Below are positions 25,766 through 34,461 of a DNA stretch of 44,871 nucleotides, one piece after another. Position 1 is the stretch's first letter, and every line of letters starts with the position of its first letter. The position numbers and the translations under genes were made by a program. The DNA is taken from contig WHTW01000053.1 in assembly GCA_009377525.1 (NCBI GenBank), positions 1 to 44,871 of the forward strand, in the 5' to 3' direction. Below the pieces are notes generated by a model. That model worked only from the letters and a program-made list of their open reading frames with translations, was not told the origin of the DNA and did not search any database. Origin of the DNA: Rhodospirillales bacterium (GTDB lineage Bacteria; Pseudomonadota; Alphaproteobacteria; Reyranellales; Reyranellaceae).

Positions 25766-26950
25766 TCAATCGGTCAATTGCGGACCCTTCCTATAGAGCA
25801 GGGTTTGCCGCTTCATCTCTCGGCCGTTCTGGTCTGGTGCACGAAATTCGAGCGCGAGTTCTGCAGCACTTCTGAGACGCGCAGTGACCACCCCCCGACC
25901 GGAGTCAGGCACGAAGAGGATGGATCCGTCGGCCTTGTTCAATTGGAAAGGGTAACTTCCCGTCCAGGTGTTGGATCTGCGCGAGCCTTCGGAACAGCCT
26001 ACGGCGAAGACGATGTCGCTCTGGCCCACCACAGTAGTCTCCAAGATCAGATAGCCGCCCCATCGGTCATCGCCCTCCCAGCGACCCATGTACGCGAGGA
26101 GCGCGGCGTCGGCATCCGCGGACAGCTCCGCCGAGGCCGCCGAGACAGGAAAGCCGATGTCTGACCCAGCGGCGTAGCCTGTCGATAGCGAGCACTGGAT
26201 CTCGCCCGCAGGGACATCGGCGTCGCGAACGAGCCGCAGCAGGCAATCCCGATAGCGGCGCACCAGCCGCCCGCTGACCATCGCCTGATGGCCGTAAAGG
26301 TCAGGTGGATGATCAACGATGGTGAACGATGCGCCGCTTGCCGCCAGACCGCGCCGGATGGCGACGGATCGCCGGACCTCGAGATTCTCCAACAGATCGC
26401 CTTCGAACAAGAAGACTGCAATGCGGGTCGCTTTGGCGCGCGCCAGCCTCTCGCTGAGAATATCGCGCGTTCGGATCAACTCTGACCGGCCGTAGGCTGT
26501 TCCCGGAGCAAAGCCAATCGCCGCATCGACGCCGGGCACGGCTGCTGCCAGCAAGGCGAGCCAACCACCGCCCGATCCGCCGCCAACGACAATCTTCTTG
26601 TATCCATCCTCCCGAGCCTGCGCGATGCGCTCCGCTACGAACCGGAGAATGTCATTGTCCGACTGCTCCGTATCAGCAAAAGCATGTCTGTTGATCCGCA
26701 GGACGTCCCAGTTCGCAATCTTGGCCATCTCTTCAAGGATCGGCAGGATCGGATGGTTCGGCGGGTCACCCCACGTGCCGCCCCTGCCGTGAAAATAGAG
26801 AAGAAGCCCATCGGCATCCTTCGGACCCTGCCTGGGGACAGCCGACGTCTCCCACTCCGCCCAGACGAGACTGAGATTCTGCGCGCGAGACGACCCAGCC
26901 GCCGACAGCACGACAACAAGAACGAGCAGCATTGCGCGAAAGATCTTCAT
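25766..26950 (-). CDS. Secreted alpha/beta hydrolase-like protein
   Basis: The 394-residue protein has an N-terminal signal peptide (MKIFRAMLLVLVVVLSAAGS, cleavage near SRA/Q). The alpha/beta hydrolase core includes LLLYFHGRGGTWGDPP (oxyanion hole, about 49-64), nucleophile elbow VVGGGSGGGWLALLA with Ser at about 126, and a late DHPPDLYGHQAMV His near 225. A C-terminal domain of about 110 residues (YMGRWEGDDRWGGYLILETT) looks like a separate beta-rich module. An esterase or peptidase role in the periplasm is likely, substrate unknown. GC content and codon bias here are somewhat lower than in flanking genes, which may reflect acquisition. Confidence 0.8.
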   Translation of the reverse strand: MKIFRAMLLVLVVVLSAAGSSRAQNLSLVWAEWETSAVPRQGPKDADGLLLYFHGRGGTWGDPPNHPILPILEEMAKIANWDVLRINRHAFADTEQSDNDILRFVAERIAQAREDGYKKIVVGGGSGGGWLALLAAAVPGVDAAIGFAPGTAYGRSELIRTRDILSERLARAKATRIAVFLFEGDLLENLEVRRSVAIRRGLAASGASFTIVDHPPDLYGHQAMVSGRLVRRYRDCLLRLVRDADVPAGEIQCSLSTGYAAGSDIGFPVSAASAELSADADAALLAYMGRWEGDDRWGGYLILETTVVGQSDIVFAVGCSEGSRRSNTWTGSYPFQLNKADGSILFVPDSGRGVVTARLRSAAELALEFRAPDQNGREMKRQTLLYRKGPQLTD

Positions 26951-27046
26951 CCATGACCTCTCGATGCCGACACAGCATCAGGAAAAAGTTTCGCAGAATC
27001 GACGTCGGCATACAAGAAATGGTAGGATGATCTTCGATTTTACAAT

Positions 27047-27490
27047 CTACGGTTGCTTGTTGGGTGGCCATGACGGCCAAGGCTCATCAGGTCTGGGCTC
27101 GGGCGACCATGGTTCAGGCGGCAAAGGCTGATACGGCCGTGGCAGAAAGTGCGGCGGGCCGAACCGCGGCGGCGGAAGCGGAGGAAGATCTGGATACCAT
27201 TCCCACGGAAAGCCTGGAGCGAATTGCCGCCATCTCCCGGGCGGATGTAGGCTCGGGCCGGGATTGCCTTCTACCTTTGGCAGAGGAACCCGTGGCCTGA
27301 GCGAGACAGGCGTCGGCGCGGCCCCACCGCCGCGCGTCGAGCCATCGGGATTGACACGAAAGCCGGGAACGTTGTCGGCGTTGGCGATTCGCCGGCGCGT
27401 CGAACCATCAGGGTTCACGCGAAAGCCTGGAACGTCATCGGGTTCGTCGAGGCGAGATGTTGGCACGAAAATCCAGGGGAAATTGGGCAT
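27047..27490 (-). CDS. Proline-rich protein with tandem VPGFRVNPDGSTR repeats
   Basis: The ATG at 27490 gives MPNFPWIFVPTSRLDEPDD and 147 residues. Two copies of VPGFRVNPDGSTR stand at about 21-33 and 40-52, separated by RRIANAD. The rest is Pro/Trp-rich (PPRFGPPHFLPRPYQPLPPE). I know the VPGFRVxxDG motif only from uncharacterised rhizobial-type proteins, so no function is given. Upstream starts at 27541 (GTG) are nearly on top of the predicted transcription start and are less likely. The promoter lies at 27554-27582. It may be a surface or scaffold peptide, though no signal sequence is seen. Confidence 0.6.
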   Translation of the reverse strand: MPNFPWIFVPTSRLDEPDDVPGFRVNPDGSTRRRIANADNVPGFRVNPDGSTRGGGAAPTPVSLRPRVPLPKVEGNPGPSLHPPGRWRQFAPGFPWEWYPDLPPLPPPRFGPPHFLPRPYQPLPPEPWSPEPRPDEPWPSWPPNKQP

Positions 27491-27553
27491 AGATAGTGGT
27501 CCCTGCAACATGAGTGGTTGCTTGCGATGCGCAAGCTGCACATCGACCTTTGC

Positions 27554-27582
27554 AAGGTACGCCGGTGGCTCTGTCCTGTCAA
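27554..27582 (-). promoter_or_regulatory. Promoter of the proline-rich protein gene, built on the repeat module
   Basis: On the minus strand TTGACA (27577-27582) and TACCTT (27554-27559) are 17 bp apart. The -35 is part of AACTATAGTTATTGACA, the same 17-mer as in copy D and nearly as in copy C; AACTATAGTT is itself a perfect palindrome. The gene start is 64 bp downstream. Confidence 0.5.
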
Positions 27583-28110
27583 TAACTATAGTTGATATTT
27601 AATTACCAAGTTTATCACATGACGTCAGCGAATCCGGTTAGCTTGTCAGAGGGTCCTGACAGGTTGAAGCTGAGCCTCGCGCGGATTGCAGATCCCGTTG
27701 AAAGCAATGCTAGCATTCGCGCGCATTGACACAACGATTGGCGTGATCGCCGGTTCGACCCGCCGGACATAAGCGCCCTCTACGGAGCCTCAAAAGTCGC
27801 GAAAACGAAATTGGCTATGCTGACCACAGTTCTTGACAAGAATGCACTGTGATTATAATTTCGACTCGTTGCGTTGCGTCTCCGTGTTGCCGCTCTATGC
27901 ATCGTTTATCCGATCCATTTTTTGCGAGGGAGATCCGCTCATGCCGGAAGCGGCTCACCCTGGCATCCCGTCGGGCTGCGTGCAGTCGGGCGGGGTAAGT
28001 TCGCGACTGGCGGCCGAGGGGGTAGCGCAAGCTGCGGGAAATGCGCAAAACCCTCTTGGACCGCACCCCTTGGGTGAGGCAACGCCGCGACTGCATTGCA
28101 TGCAGCGAGC
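27583..28110 (+). repeat. Dispersed mosaic repeat, copy B
   Basis: No supported gene occurs in this gap. From about 27655 the plus strand matches copy A read on its minus strand: CTGACAGG...GCTGAGCC, GTTGAAAGCAATGCTAGCAT, GCGTGATCGCCGGTTCGACC, CAAAAGTCGCGAAAACGAAA, the promoter 27833-27859, and TCTCCGTGTTGCCGCTCTAT leading to ATGCATCG at 27897. The downstream part holds a degenerate REP (CCCGTCGGGCTG, CAGTCGGGCGGG, about 27965-27995) and eroded 9-bp units (GGGGTAGCGCAAGCTGCGGG, about 28017). AT content rises between 27580 and 27640. Confidence 0.75.
27833..27859 (+). promoter_or_regulatory. Sigma70-like promoter in repeat copy B
   Basis: TTGACA (27833-27838), 15-bp spacer, TATAAT (27854-27859), both perfect, as in copy A. 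ATG in GCTCTATGCATCG begins 37 bp after the -10, also as in copy A. Confidence 0.55.
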
Positions 28111-28126
28111 GAACCGACTCGCAGAA

Positions 28127-29353
28127 TCAATTGCTCTTCAGGATCTTCGCCACGGCGTCGGCAAACACCTGGCAGCCCAGCACGATGTCGGCATCCGCGG
28201 TGTTCTCGGTGAAGTGATGCGAGATGCCGCCGATCGACGGCACGAACATCATGGCCGCGGGCAGGCGCTGCGCCAGGATCTGCGCATCGTGGCCTGCGCC
28301 TGACGGCATGCGCATGTGTAGGCCGGCGGCATGCTTCTCGGCGGCATCGTCGAGCGCCTCCTGCAGGCGCTCCTCCATGGGAGCCGGCATGGTGCGGCTG
28401 AGGTTGACGCACTCGATCGCGCAGGGGCCGCGCTTGTTGTGGGCTTCGACGATCTCGTTGAGGCACGCTTGAAGGCGATCCAACACAGCCACATCAACAT
28501 CGCGGAACTGCAGGATCATCTCTGCCTTGCCCGGAATGATGGCGCCAGCGCCGGGCTCGACCGACAGCCGGCCCACGGTCCACACGCTGCGCGGGCCGGC
28601 CAGCGCCGGGAACCGCTCCATCACCTCGTTATAGAGCCGCATCATGGCGACACCGGCATCCTTGCGGATCGGCATCGGTGTCGTGCCGGCATGGTTCTGG
28701 ATGCCGCTGAAGGTCAGGCGATAGGCGTAGATGCCGACGATCGCCGTGACCACGCCGATGCGCTTGCCCGACGCTTCCAAGAGGCCGCCCTGCTCGATAT
28801 GGGCCTCCAGGTATCAGCGGTAGCGTTCCTCCTCCAGCTGGACGCGCGGCGCTTTGTCGAGGCCAGCCGCCTTCAGTGCATCGCGCATCGTGCTGCCGTC
28901 GTCACGATGGCGCGCGGCGTCGATGTCGGCCTCGCCGACGCGGCCGGTGAAGCTCTTGGAGCCCAGCATCTGGCCCCAATGGCCTTCCTCGTCGGCCCAC
29001 GAGGCGACGTCGACGGCAAGGTGCGCGGTGTCGGGATCCTCGGCCAGCGCGCGCGCCACCTCCAGGCCGTAGATCACGCCCATCACGCCGTCGAGCCAGC
29101 CGCCGCGCGGCTGGGTGTCGGTGTGCGAGCCCATCAGCAGGCGCGGGCCGGTCTTGGGGCTGCGGCCGATGACGTTGCCGACGCCGTCGATCACCGGCTC
29201 CAGCCCGGCCTCCTTCATGCGGCCGGCGAGCCAGTGCCGGCTCTCGACGTCCTGCGGCGACAAATGCGGGCGATGCACACCGGTCTGGTAGCGGCCGAAG
29301 TCGGCGATGCGGCGCAGGTCGGCCAGGAGTCGTTCACCATTGATCTTGGGCAT
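28127..29353 (-). pseudogene. M20-family amidase (carbamoylase/allantoate amidohydrolase type), interrupted by an in-frame TGA
   Basis: The upstream part (29353 to 28817) carries LLMGSHTDTQPRGGWLDGVM and ASWADEEGHWGQM, the zinc-binding His, Asp and Glu segments. At 28814-28816 (TGA on the minus strand) the frame stops after EEERYR, and it resumes in the same frame with YLEAHIEQGGLLEASGKRIG, GIQNHAGTTPMP (lid/dimerisation domain) and GGISHHFTENT. All catalytic segments survive, so one base change is the only lesion. Relatives have a small residue such as Gly before YLEAHIEQG (GGA to TGA), and it is not a Cys position, so selenocysteine is unlikely. The family hydrolyses N-carbamoyl amino acids or ureides. 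The EamA exporter lies 12 bp upstream. Confidence 0.8.
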
Positions 29354-29365
29354 TTCGGCAACTCC

Positions 29366-30247
29366 TCATGCGGGCTTGCGCTGCGACCATCCGATGTAGA
29401 GGCCGGCGCCGACGATGATCGCCGCGCCGATCCAGCCGACGACGTCGGGGAAGTTGCCGAAGAACAGATAACCCACGGCAACCGAGCCCAGAAGCTGCAT
29501 GTACTGGAACGGCGAGACGATGTTGGCAGGGGCATAATGCATGGCGCGTGCCACACAATAGTGCCCGAGCGCGCCCAGCACGCCCAGGCTGCAGAAATAG
29601 AGGATGTCGCGCAGGCTGTGCGGCGTCTGCCACACGAAGGGCAGGACCGTGATCAGGCCGAAGGCGCCGATGGCCGAGCTGTAGATCGCCGACGTCTCGG
29701 GCGAATCGGTTCCGGCGATGCGCCGCGTCAGGATCTGATAGAGCGCGTAGCAGGTGGCGCTCGCCACCACGAACAGCGAGGCCCACTGGAAGACCTCGGT
29801 GCCCGGCCGGATCACGATCAGCACGCCTAAAAATCCGACGCCGAGGGCGACCAGCCGGCCGACGGTCGTGCGCTCGCCCAGCATCGGCCAGGCAAGCAGC
29901 GCCACGACCAATGGCGCCGTCAGGCTGATCGAGGCAGCCTTGGCGATCAGGATCGAGACGATGGCGAAGAAGAAGTAAAGGTTGGAGGTCATCAGCAGCG
30001 CCGAGCGCAGGATCTGTATGCCCGGCCGGCGCGTGCGCAGCATGCCGAGCCCGAACCGCGGCACGAAGGCCGCCAGCATGAACAGGATGTGGCCGAAGGC
30101 CCGCGCCCACGAGACCTGCAGGGAATCGTAGCCGCTTTCGCCCAGGAACTTGGCGAAGCCGTTCATCACCGGGAACAGCACGCCGGCACCGCACATGAAG
30201 AGAATGCCGGCCAAAATACGCTGGCCGTCCGCCGTTTTATCGGTCAA
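29366..30247 (-). CDS. EamA/DMT-family transporter
   Basis: The 293-residue protein has ten predicted membrane helices in two EamA repeats. Repeat one is about 10-145 (AGILFMCGAGVLFPVMNGFA to GVGFLGVLIVIRP), repeat two about 153-288 (VASATCYALYQILTRRIAG to IIVGAGLYIGWSQ). Such proteins move amino acids, nucleosides or other metabolites, often outward. The start overlaps the stop of the CoxL-like gene (ATGA) and it precedes the M20 amidase. This is consistent with an operon handling one nitrogenous or heterocyclic compound, though substrate data are lacking. Confidence 0.9.
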   Translation of the reverse strand: MTDKTADGQRILAGILFMCGAGVLFPVMNGFAKFLGESGYDSLQVSWARAFGHILFMLAAFVPRFGLGMLRTRRPGIQILRSALLMTSNLYFFFAIVSILIAKAASISLTAPLVVALLAWPMLGERTTVGRLVALGVGFLGVLIVIRPGTEVFQWASLFVVASATCYALYQILTRRIAGTDSPETSAIYSSAIGAFGLITVLPFVWQTPHSLRDILYFCSLGVLGALGHYCVARAMHYAPANIVSPFQYMQLLGSVAVGYLFFGNFPDVVGWIGAAIIVGAGLYIGWSQRKPA

Positions 30248-32577
30248 CGCCGCTGGGCCTCATTCAGCGCGCGCCAGACGCGTTCCGGCGTCGCCGGCAT
30301 GTCGAGCGCCTCGACGCCGGCCGGTCGCAACGCATCGAGGATGGCGGCCATCACGGTCTGCGGAGCGGCGATGCAGCCGGCCTGCCCCGAACCCTTCACG
30401 CCCAGCGGATTGGCCGCGGTCGGCCGCTCGACCAGTTCGATGTCGAAGGCCGGCAGGTCGTCGGCGCGCGGCAGGGCATAGTCCATGAGCGAGCCGCTGA
30501 GCAACTGGCCCGACGTGGCGTCGTAGACGGTGTGCTCCACCATCGCCTGGCCGATGCCCTGCGCCACGCCGCCCTGCACCTGGCCTTCGGTCAACAATGG
30601 ATTGATCAGACGGCCGTAATCGTCGACCGCGGTATAGCGCACCAGCGCGACCGCACCGGTTTCGGGATCGACCTCGACCTCCGCGACATGGCAGCCGCTC
30701 GGGAAGGTGAAGACGTCGGTCATGTTCATCACGTGCACGCCCAGGCGCTTCGTCATGCCGTCCGGCAGGTTGGCCGGATCCTCCGCGCTCCTAGCCAGCG
30801 CCGGCAAGGCGATGGCGCGCCCATGGTCCTTGTCACTGCCCTGCACCGCGAAACGTCCGTCGGCGAAGACCAGCTCGCTCTCGGACGCCTGCAAGAGATG
30901 GGCCGCCAGGGTGCGCGCCTTTGCAAGCGTGGCATCGATCGCCTTCACGACGGCAGCGCCGCCCATGTGCATGGAACGCGCCCCGCCATGGCCTGCCCCG
31001 CTCTTCACCTGGCCGGTGTCGGCCTGGACGTAGCGGATGGCCTCGATCGGCACGCCGAGCCGGTCGGCGGCGATCTGGGCGAAGGCGGTCTCGTGGCCCT
31101 GGCCGTTGGACTCCGTGCCGACCGCGACCATGACCTTGCCGTCGCTCTCGAAGCGTACTTCCGCACCTTCGTTGGGCGCGCCGCGCGAGGTTTCGAGGAA
31201 GCAGGCGACGCCAATGCCGAGCAGCCGCCCGCGCGCCTTGGCTGCTGCACGCCGCGCGGCAAAGCCCCTGGTGTCGGCGCGGGCGGTGGCGACATCGAGA
31301 TTGGCGACGAAGCCGCCCGAATCGATCGCCATGCCGAGCGCCGTCCTGTGCGGGAACGACGCGATCAGGTTCTGCCGGCGCAGCTCGGCGGGATCGCGAC
31401 CGAGCTTGCGCGCCGCCGCCTCGATGGCGCGCTCGACGATGTAGTTGGCCTCGGGCTTGCCGGCGCCGCGATAGGCGTCGACCGGCACGGTGTTGCTCAG
31501 CGCGCCGCGGATGTCGACGGCGATCGCCGGGATGTCGTAGACGCCGCCCTGCGCCGTCGAGGCGGCGACCACCGAGGCGCCCGGCCCGTTGCCCGAGAGA
31601 TAGGCGCCGAGGTTGGCGACCATCTTGACGTCGAGCGCCAGCAGACGGCCGTCAGCGGCGAGCCCGAGCTTCGCCGTCGCCGCGATGTCGCGGCCTTGCG
31701 CACCCATGACGAATTCCTCGGCACGGTCGGCCAGCCAGCGCACCGGCCGGCCGAGCCGGCGGGCCGCGAACAGCAGCAGGATCCATTCGGGATAGAGGAA
31801 GTTCTTCATGCCGAAGCCGCCACCGACATCGGGGGCGTGGACGCGGATGCGGTCGAGCGGCAGCTTGAAGATGAACTCGGCGAGCTGGCGGCGGATGCCA
31901 TGCACGCCCTGCCCCGTCAGCTCGAGGTCCATCGTGCCGCTCGCGGCGTCGTAGCGCGCGATGCCGGAACGCGGCTCGATCGGCGTGACGATGACGCGGT
32001 TGTTCATCACCTCGACCTCGACGATGTGCGCGGCCTCTTGCATGGCCTGCGCCACCGCGTCGGCATCGCCGCGCTGGACGTGATAGACGAGATTGCCCGG
32101 TACGTCGGGCCAGATCACCGGCGCGTCAGCCGCGAGCGCCGCGATGCCGTCGACCACGGCGTCGAGCGCCTCGTAGTCGACCTCGATCAGCTCGGCCGCC
32201 TCACGCGCTGCCTCGGCGCTGTCGGCCACCACGAAGGCCACCGGATCGCCGACATGGCGCACGCGGCCATCGGCCAGCGCCGGCCGCGGCGGCACGATCA
32301 TCGGCTTCACCGCCGCCAGGCACGGCATGTGGCCCAGTCCCTCGGCCGCAAGGTCGGCGTGGGTATAGACCGCGTGCACGCCGCCGAGCGCCGCCGCCGG
32401 CGAAACGTCGATCCGCTTGATGGCCGCATGGGCATGCGGCGAGCGCAGGACGTGGCCGTACAGGCAATCTGCAACCGCGATGTCATCGACGTAGCGGCCG
32501 CCGCCCGTCAGGAACCGCGCATCCTCGAGCCGGCGCAGCGAGCGGCCGATCATCTTTTGTTGAGTGCTATTGCCCAT
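30244..32577 (-). CDS. Xanthine dehydrogenase/CoxL-family molybdopterin-binding subunit
   Basis: The 777-residue protein from ATG 32577 has the two Ald_Xan_dh_C domains: N-terminal IGRSLRRLEDARFLTGGGRY, DVGGGFGMKN near 252, AYRGAGKPEANYIVERAI near 368, GTESNGQGHETAFAQIAADR near 475 and VKGSGQAGCIAAPQ near 727-740. In this family the molybdenum-cofactor site uses a Glu in GxGEAG; here it is Gln732 (GSGQAG). The small 2Fe-2S and FAD subunits are not adjacent, so the partner subunits must be encoded elsewhere. It is a hydroxylase of an aldehyde or N-heterocycle by family. It is the first gene of a minus-strand operon with EamA and the M20 amidase, and divergent from the GST gene. Confidence 0.9.
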   Translation of the reverse strand: MGNSTQQKMIGRSLRRLEDARFLTGGGRYVDDIAVADCLYGHVLRSPHAHAAIKRIDVSPAAALGGVHAVYTHADLAAEGLGHMPCLAAVKPMIVPPRPALADGRVRHVGDPVAFVVADSAEAAREAAELIEVDYEALDAVVDGIAALAADAPVIWPDVPGNLVYHVQRGDADAVAQAMQEAAHIVEVEVMNNRVIVTPIEPRSGIARYDAASGTMDLELTGQGVHGIRRQLAEFIFKLPLDRIRVHAPDVGGGFGMKNFLYPEWILLLFAARRLGRPVRWLADRAEEFVMGAQGRDIAATAKLGLAADGRLLALDVKMVANLGAYLSGNGPGASVVAASTAQGGVYDIPAIAVDIRGALSNTVPVDAYRGAGKPEANYIVERAIEAAARKLGRDPAELRRQNLIASFPHRTALGMAIDSGGFVANLDVATARADTRGFAARRAAAKARGRLLGIGVACFLETSRGAPNEGAEVRFESDGKVMVAVGTESNGQGHETAFAQIAADRLGVPIEAIRYVQADTGQVKSGAGHGGARSMHMGGAAVVKAIDATLAKARTLAAHLLQASESELVFADGRFAVQGSDKDHGRAIALPALARSAEDPANLPDGMTKRLGVHVMNMTDVFTFPSGCHVAEVEVDPETGAVALVRYTAVDDYGRLINPLLTEGQVQGGVAQGIGQAMVEHTVYDATSGQLLSGSLMDYALPRADDLPAFDIELVERPTAANPLGVKGSGQAGCIAAPQTVMAAILDALRPAGVEALDMPATPERVWRALNEAQRR

Positions 32578-32624
32578 GTCGCTCCGCCCGATAAGCTCCC
32601 GCCCAACCACAGGAGGGATCATCC

Positions 32625-33365
32625 ATGATCGACCTGCATTACTGGCCCACGCCCAACGGCAAGAAAGTCACCATCCTGCTCGAGGAATGCGGCCTGCCCT
32701 ACAAGATCGTACCCGTCAACATCGGCCGCGGCGATCAGTTCAGCAAAGAGTTCCTGGAGATGAACCCCAACCATCGCATGCCGGTGATGGTCGACCACGA
32801 GCCCCCCAAAGACGCAAATGGGGGCGGCGGCAAGCCGATCGTGATCTTCGAGTCCGGCGCCATCATGATGTACATCGCCGAGAAGGCCGGGAAGTTCTAT
32901 CCGCAGGACCTGCGCGCGCGTCATGACGTGAACCAGTGGGTGATCTGGCAGATGGCCAACCAGGGGCCCAAGAGCGGCGAGTGCGGCCACTTCCGGCGCG
33001 TCGATCAGGCCAAGGAAGGCGATCAGAAATACGCCATCACGCGCTTCACCGACGAGGTCAACCGGCTGTACGGCGTGCTGAACAACCAGCTCTACAAGCA
33101 CAGGTACATCGCGGGCGACCAGTACACGATCGCCGACATGATCTGCTATCCGTGGACCATCAACTGGAAGTTCCAGGGCCAGGACATCGAGGAGTTCAAG
33201 CACTTCAAGCGCTGGTTCGAGGAGATGGGTGCCCGGCCCGCGGTGCAGAAGGGCATGGCGGTCGGCGCCGACCTCTCGGTCGACAACACCAAGCTGCCGC
33301 CCGAGGAGCAGGCCCGCATCCGCAAGATGCTCTACAACCAGCGCGCCCGCCCCGTTCCCGCGTAG
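32625..33365 (+). CDS. Glutathione S-transferase family protein (nu-class/YfcG-like)
   Basis: The 246-residue protein has a thioredoxin-fold N-domain, MIDLHYWPTPNGKKVTILLE, with NHRMPVMVD (cis-Pro) and FESGAIMMYIAEK (Glu-Ser that binds glutathione gamma-Glu). The helical C-domain is WVIWQMANQGPKSGECGHF and YTIADMICYPWTINW. YfcG/YghU relatives are disulfide-bond oxidoreductases that use two glutathiones and no Cys. An insertion DHEPPKDANGGGGKP after the cis-Pro loop is slightly unusual. ACAGGAGGG precedes the ATG. It is divergent from the CoxL-like gene across 47 bp. Confidence 0.92.
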   Translation: MIDLHYWPTPNGKKVTILLEECGLPYKIVPVNIGRGDQFSKEFLEMNPNHRMPVMVDHEPPKDANGGGGKPIVIFESGAIMMYIAEKAGKFYPQDLRARHDVNQWVIWQMANQGPKSGECGHFRRVDQAKEGDQKYAITRFTDEVNRLYGVLNNQLYKHRYIAGDQYTIADMICYPWTINWKFQGQDIEEFKHFKRWFEEMGARPAVQKGMAVGADLSVDNTKLPPEEQARIRKMLYNQRARPVPA

Positions 33366-33390
33366 AGAGGGCCGGCGGTCCGGAAGAGGC
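33366..33390. repeat. Half of a GGACCGC-family palindrome
   Basis: AGAGGGCCGGCGGTCCGGAAGAG right after the GST stop matches only the right arm of the palindrome seen entire at 24151-24221. The left arm is absent. It separates the GST and the convergent carbonic anhydrase. Confidence 0.5.
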
Positions 33391-34095
33391 CTAGACCAGC
33401 GTGACCTTGCCCGTGGCGAGGTCGTACACGCCGCCGACGACGCTGAGCTTCTTGGCCGTCACCATGTCGGCCAGGATCGGTTTGGCTTCGATCAGGCGCT
33501 GGACGTTCCAGCGCACGTTGGCGAGAACCGCGCGCTGGGCGAGGTCGTCGCCCGGCTGCTTCAGGGCGGGCTCCACGCCCGGCTTCATCGCCCGCACCAA
33601 GTCACCGATGTGGCCGGGCAGGTCGTTGCCCGTCTGCAGGGCGGCCACCGTGGCGTTGATGGCGCCGCAATTCGTGTGGCCCAGCACCATGATCACCTTG
33701 GTGCCGAGCACAGCTGCGCCGTATTCCAGGCTCGCGAGGCCGTCGGGCGTCATGAAGTTGCCGGCCACGCGCACCACGAACAGATCACCCGGCGGCTGGT
33801 CGAAGGCCAGCTCCGGCGCGACCCGAGAATCGGCGCAGCCGAGGATGGCGGCGAACGGTGCCTGGCCGCGGGTGCGAGCCGCCCGGCCGGCCGAGAAATC
33901 GCGCTCGTTCATCTGGTTCGAGACGTAGCGGGCGTTGCCGTCGAGCAGGAGCTTCAGCGCCGCATCCGGCGTGTCGGCGGCCCTCGCCGGCTGAGCCTGC
34001 GCGACACCGGCGAACGGTGCGGCAGCCGCTGCGGCCAGGCCCGCTCCCAGCATGACGCGGCGAGACAATCCGGCGGCGAGACAAGCGCTACACAT
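33391..34095 (-). CDS. Exported beta-class carbonic anhydrase (Tat signal)
   Basis: The 234-residue protein from ATG 34095 has GGAG seven bases upstream; an ATG at 34143 is less likely. The N-terminus LSRRVMLGAGLAAAAAAPFA is a twin-arginine (SRRxML) signal. Zinc ligands are Cys87, Asp89-x-Arg91 dyad (GCADSRV), His140 and Cys143 (GHTNCG), complete for a beta-carbonic anhydrase interconverting CO2 and bicarbonate. The export signal places it in the periplasm, where it may assist bicarbonate supply or pH control. No transporter is adjacent. Confidence 0.9.
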   Translation of the reverse strand: MCSACLAAGLSRRVMLGAGLAAAAAAPFAGVAQAQPARAADTPDAALKLLLDGNARYVSNQMNERDFSAGRAARTRGQAPFAAILGCADSRVAPELAFDQPPGDLFVVRVAGNFMTPDGLASLEYGAAVLGTKVIMVLGHTNCGAINATVAALQTGNDLPGHIGDLVRAMKPGVEPALKQPGDDLAQRAVLANVRWNVQRLIEAKPILADMVTAKKLSVVGGVYDLATGKVTLV

Positions 34096-34195
34096 ACACA
34101 CACTCCATTGACATGAACCGGCGCACCCTATTCTGCGGCTCACGGTTCACGCAATGACAGCAAATGCATAACCCGACCTGGCGAAGCGCTCGGGC

Positions 34196-34420
34196 TCAGC
34201 CCCCCAGGCTGTCCGGCTCGGGAACCCGTCTGCCGGAGTCCTCGCCCTCGGTGGTGCGCGGATGCCGGCGATGGAGGAAGACGGCCAACTCCTCGCGCGC
34301 GCCCTTGCCGGCCGATCGTACCGCCGCCTCGAACAGGTCATGCTGTACGTACGCCGGCAACTGGCCCCAAACCTTGGCGGCCGCCTGCCCAAGAGCGGTC
34401 GTGAGCTCGTCGGAAGTCAT
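34196..34420 (-). CDS. Small conserved hypothetical protein
   Basis: The 74-residue protein from ATG 34420 has GAGGTGAT just upstream. The sequence MTSDELTTALGQAAAKVWGQ, LPAYVQHDLFEAAV and LAVFLHRRHPRTTEGED is an alpha-helical pattern I recall from short uncharacterised alphaproteobacterial proteins, with a conserved FLHxRHPRT tail. No function can be given. It lies 100 bp upstream of the carbonic anhydrase and 41 bp downstream of the MFS gene on the same strand. Confidence 0.75.
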   Translation of the reverse strand: MTSDELTTALGQAAAKVWGQLPAYVQHDLFEAAVRSAGKGAREELAVFLHRRHPRTTEGEDSGRRVPEPDSLGG

Positions 34421-34461
34421 TCCATCACCTCGTCGGCGAAAGGACGGACGATGCCCGATTA

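Noticed and set aside
28814..28816. Selenocysteine reading of the TGA in the M20 amidase
   Set aside because: The site aligns with a small residue before YLEAHIEQG and not with Cys or a redox position, so a nonsense change or sequence error is the simpler explanation.
30532..32628. A 698-codon plus-strand frame opposite the CoxL-like gene
   Set aside because: It has no recognisable domain, a His/Arg/Asp-rich composition typical of antisense of GC-rich genes, and the minus-strand gene is a clear family member.
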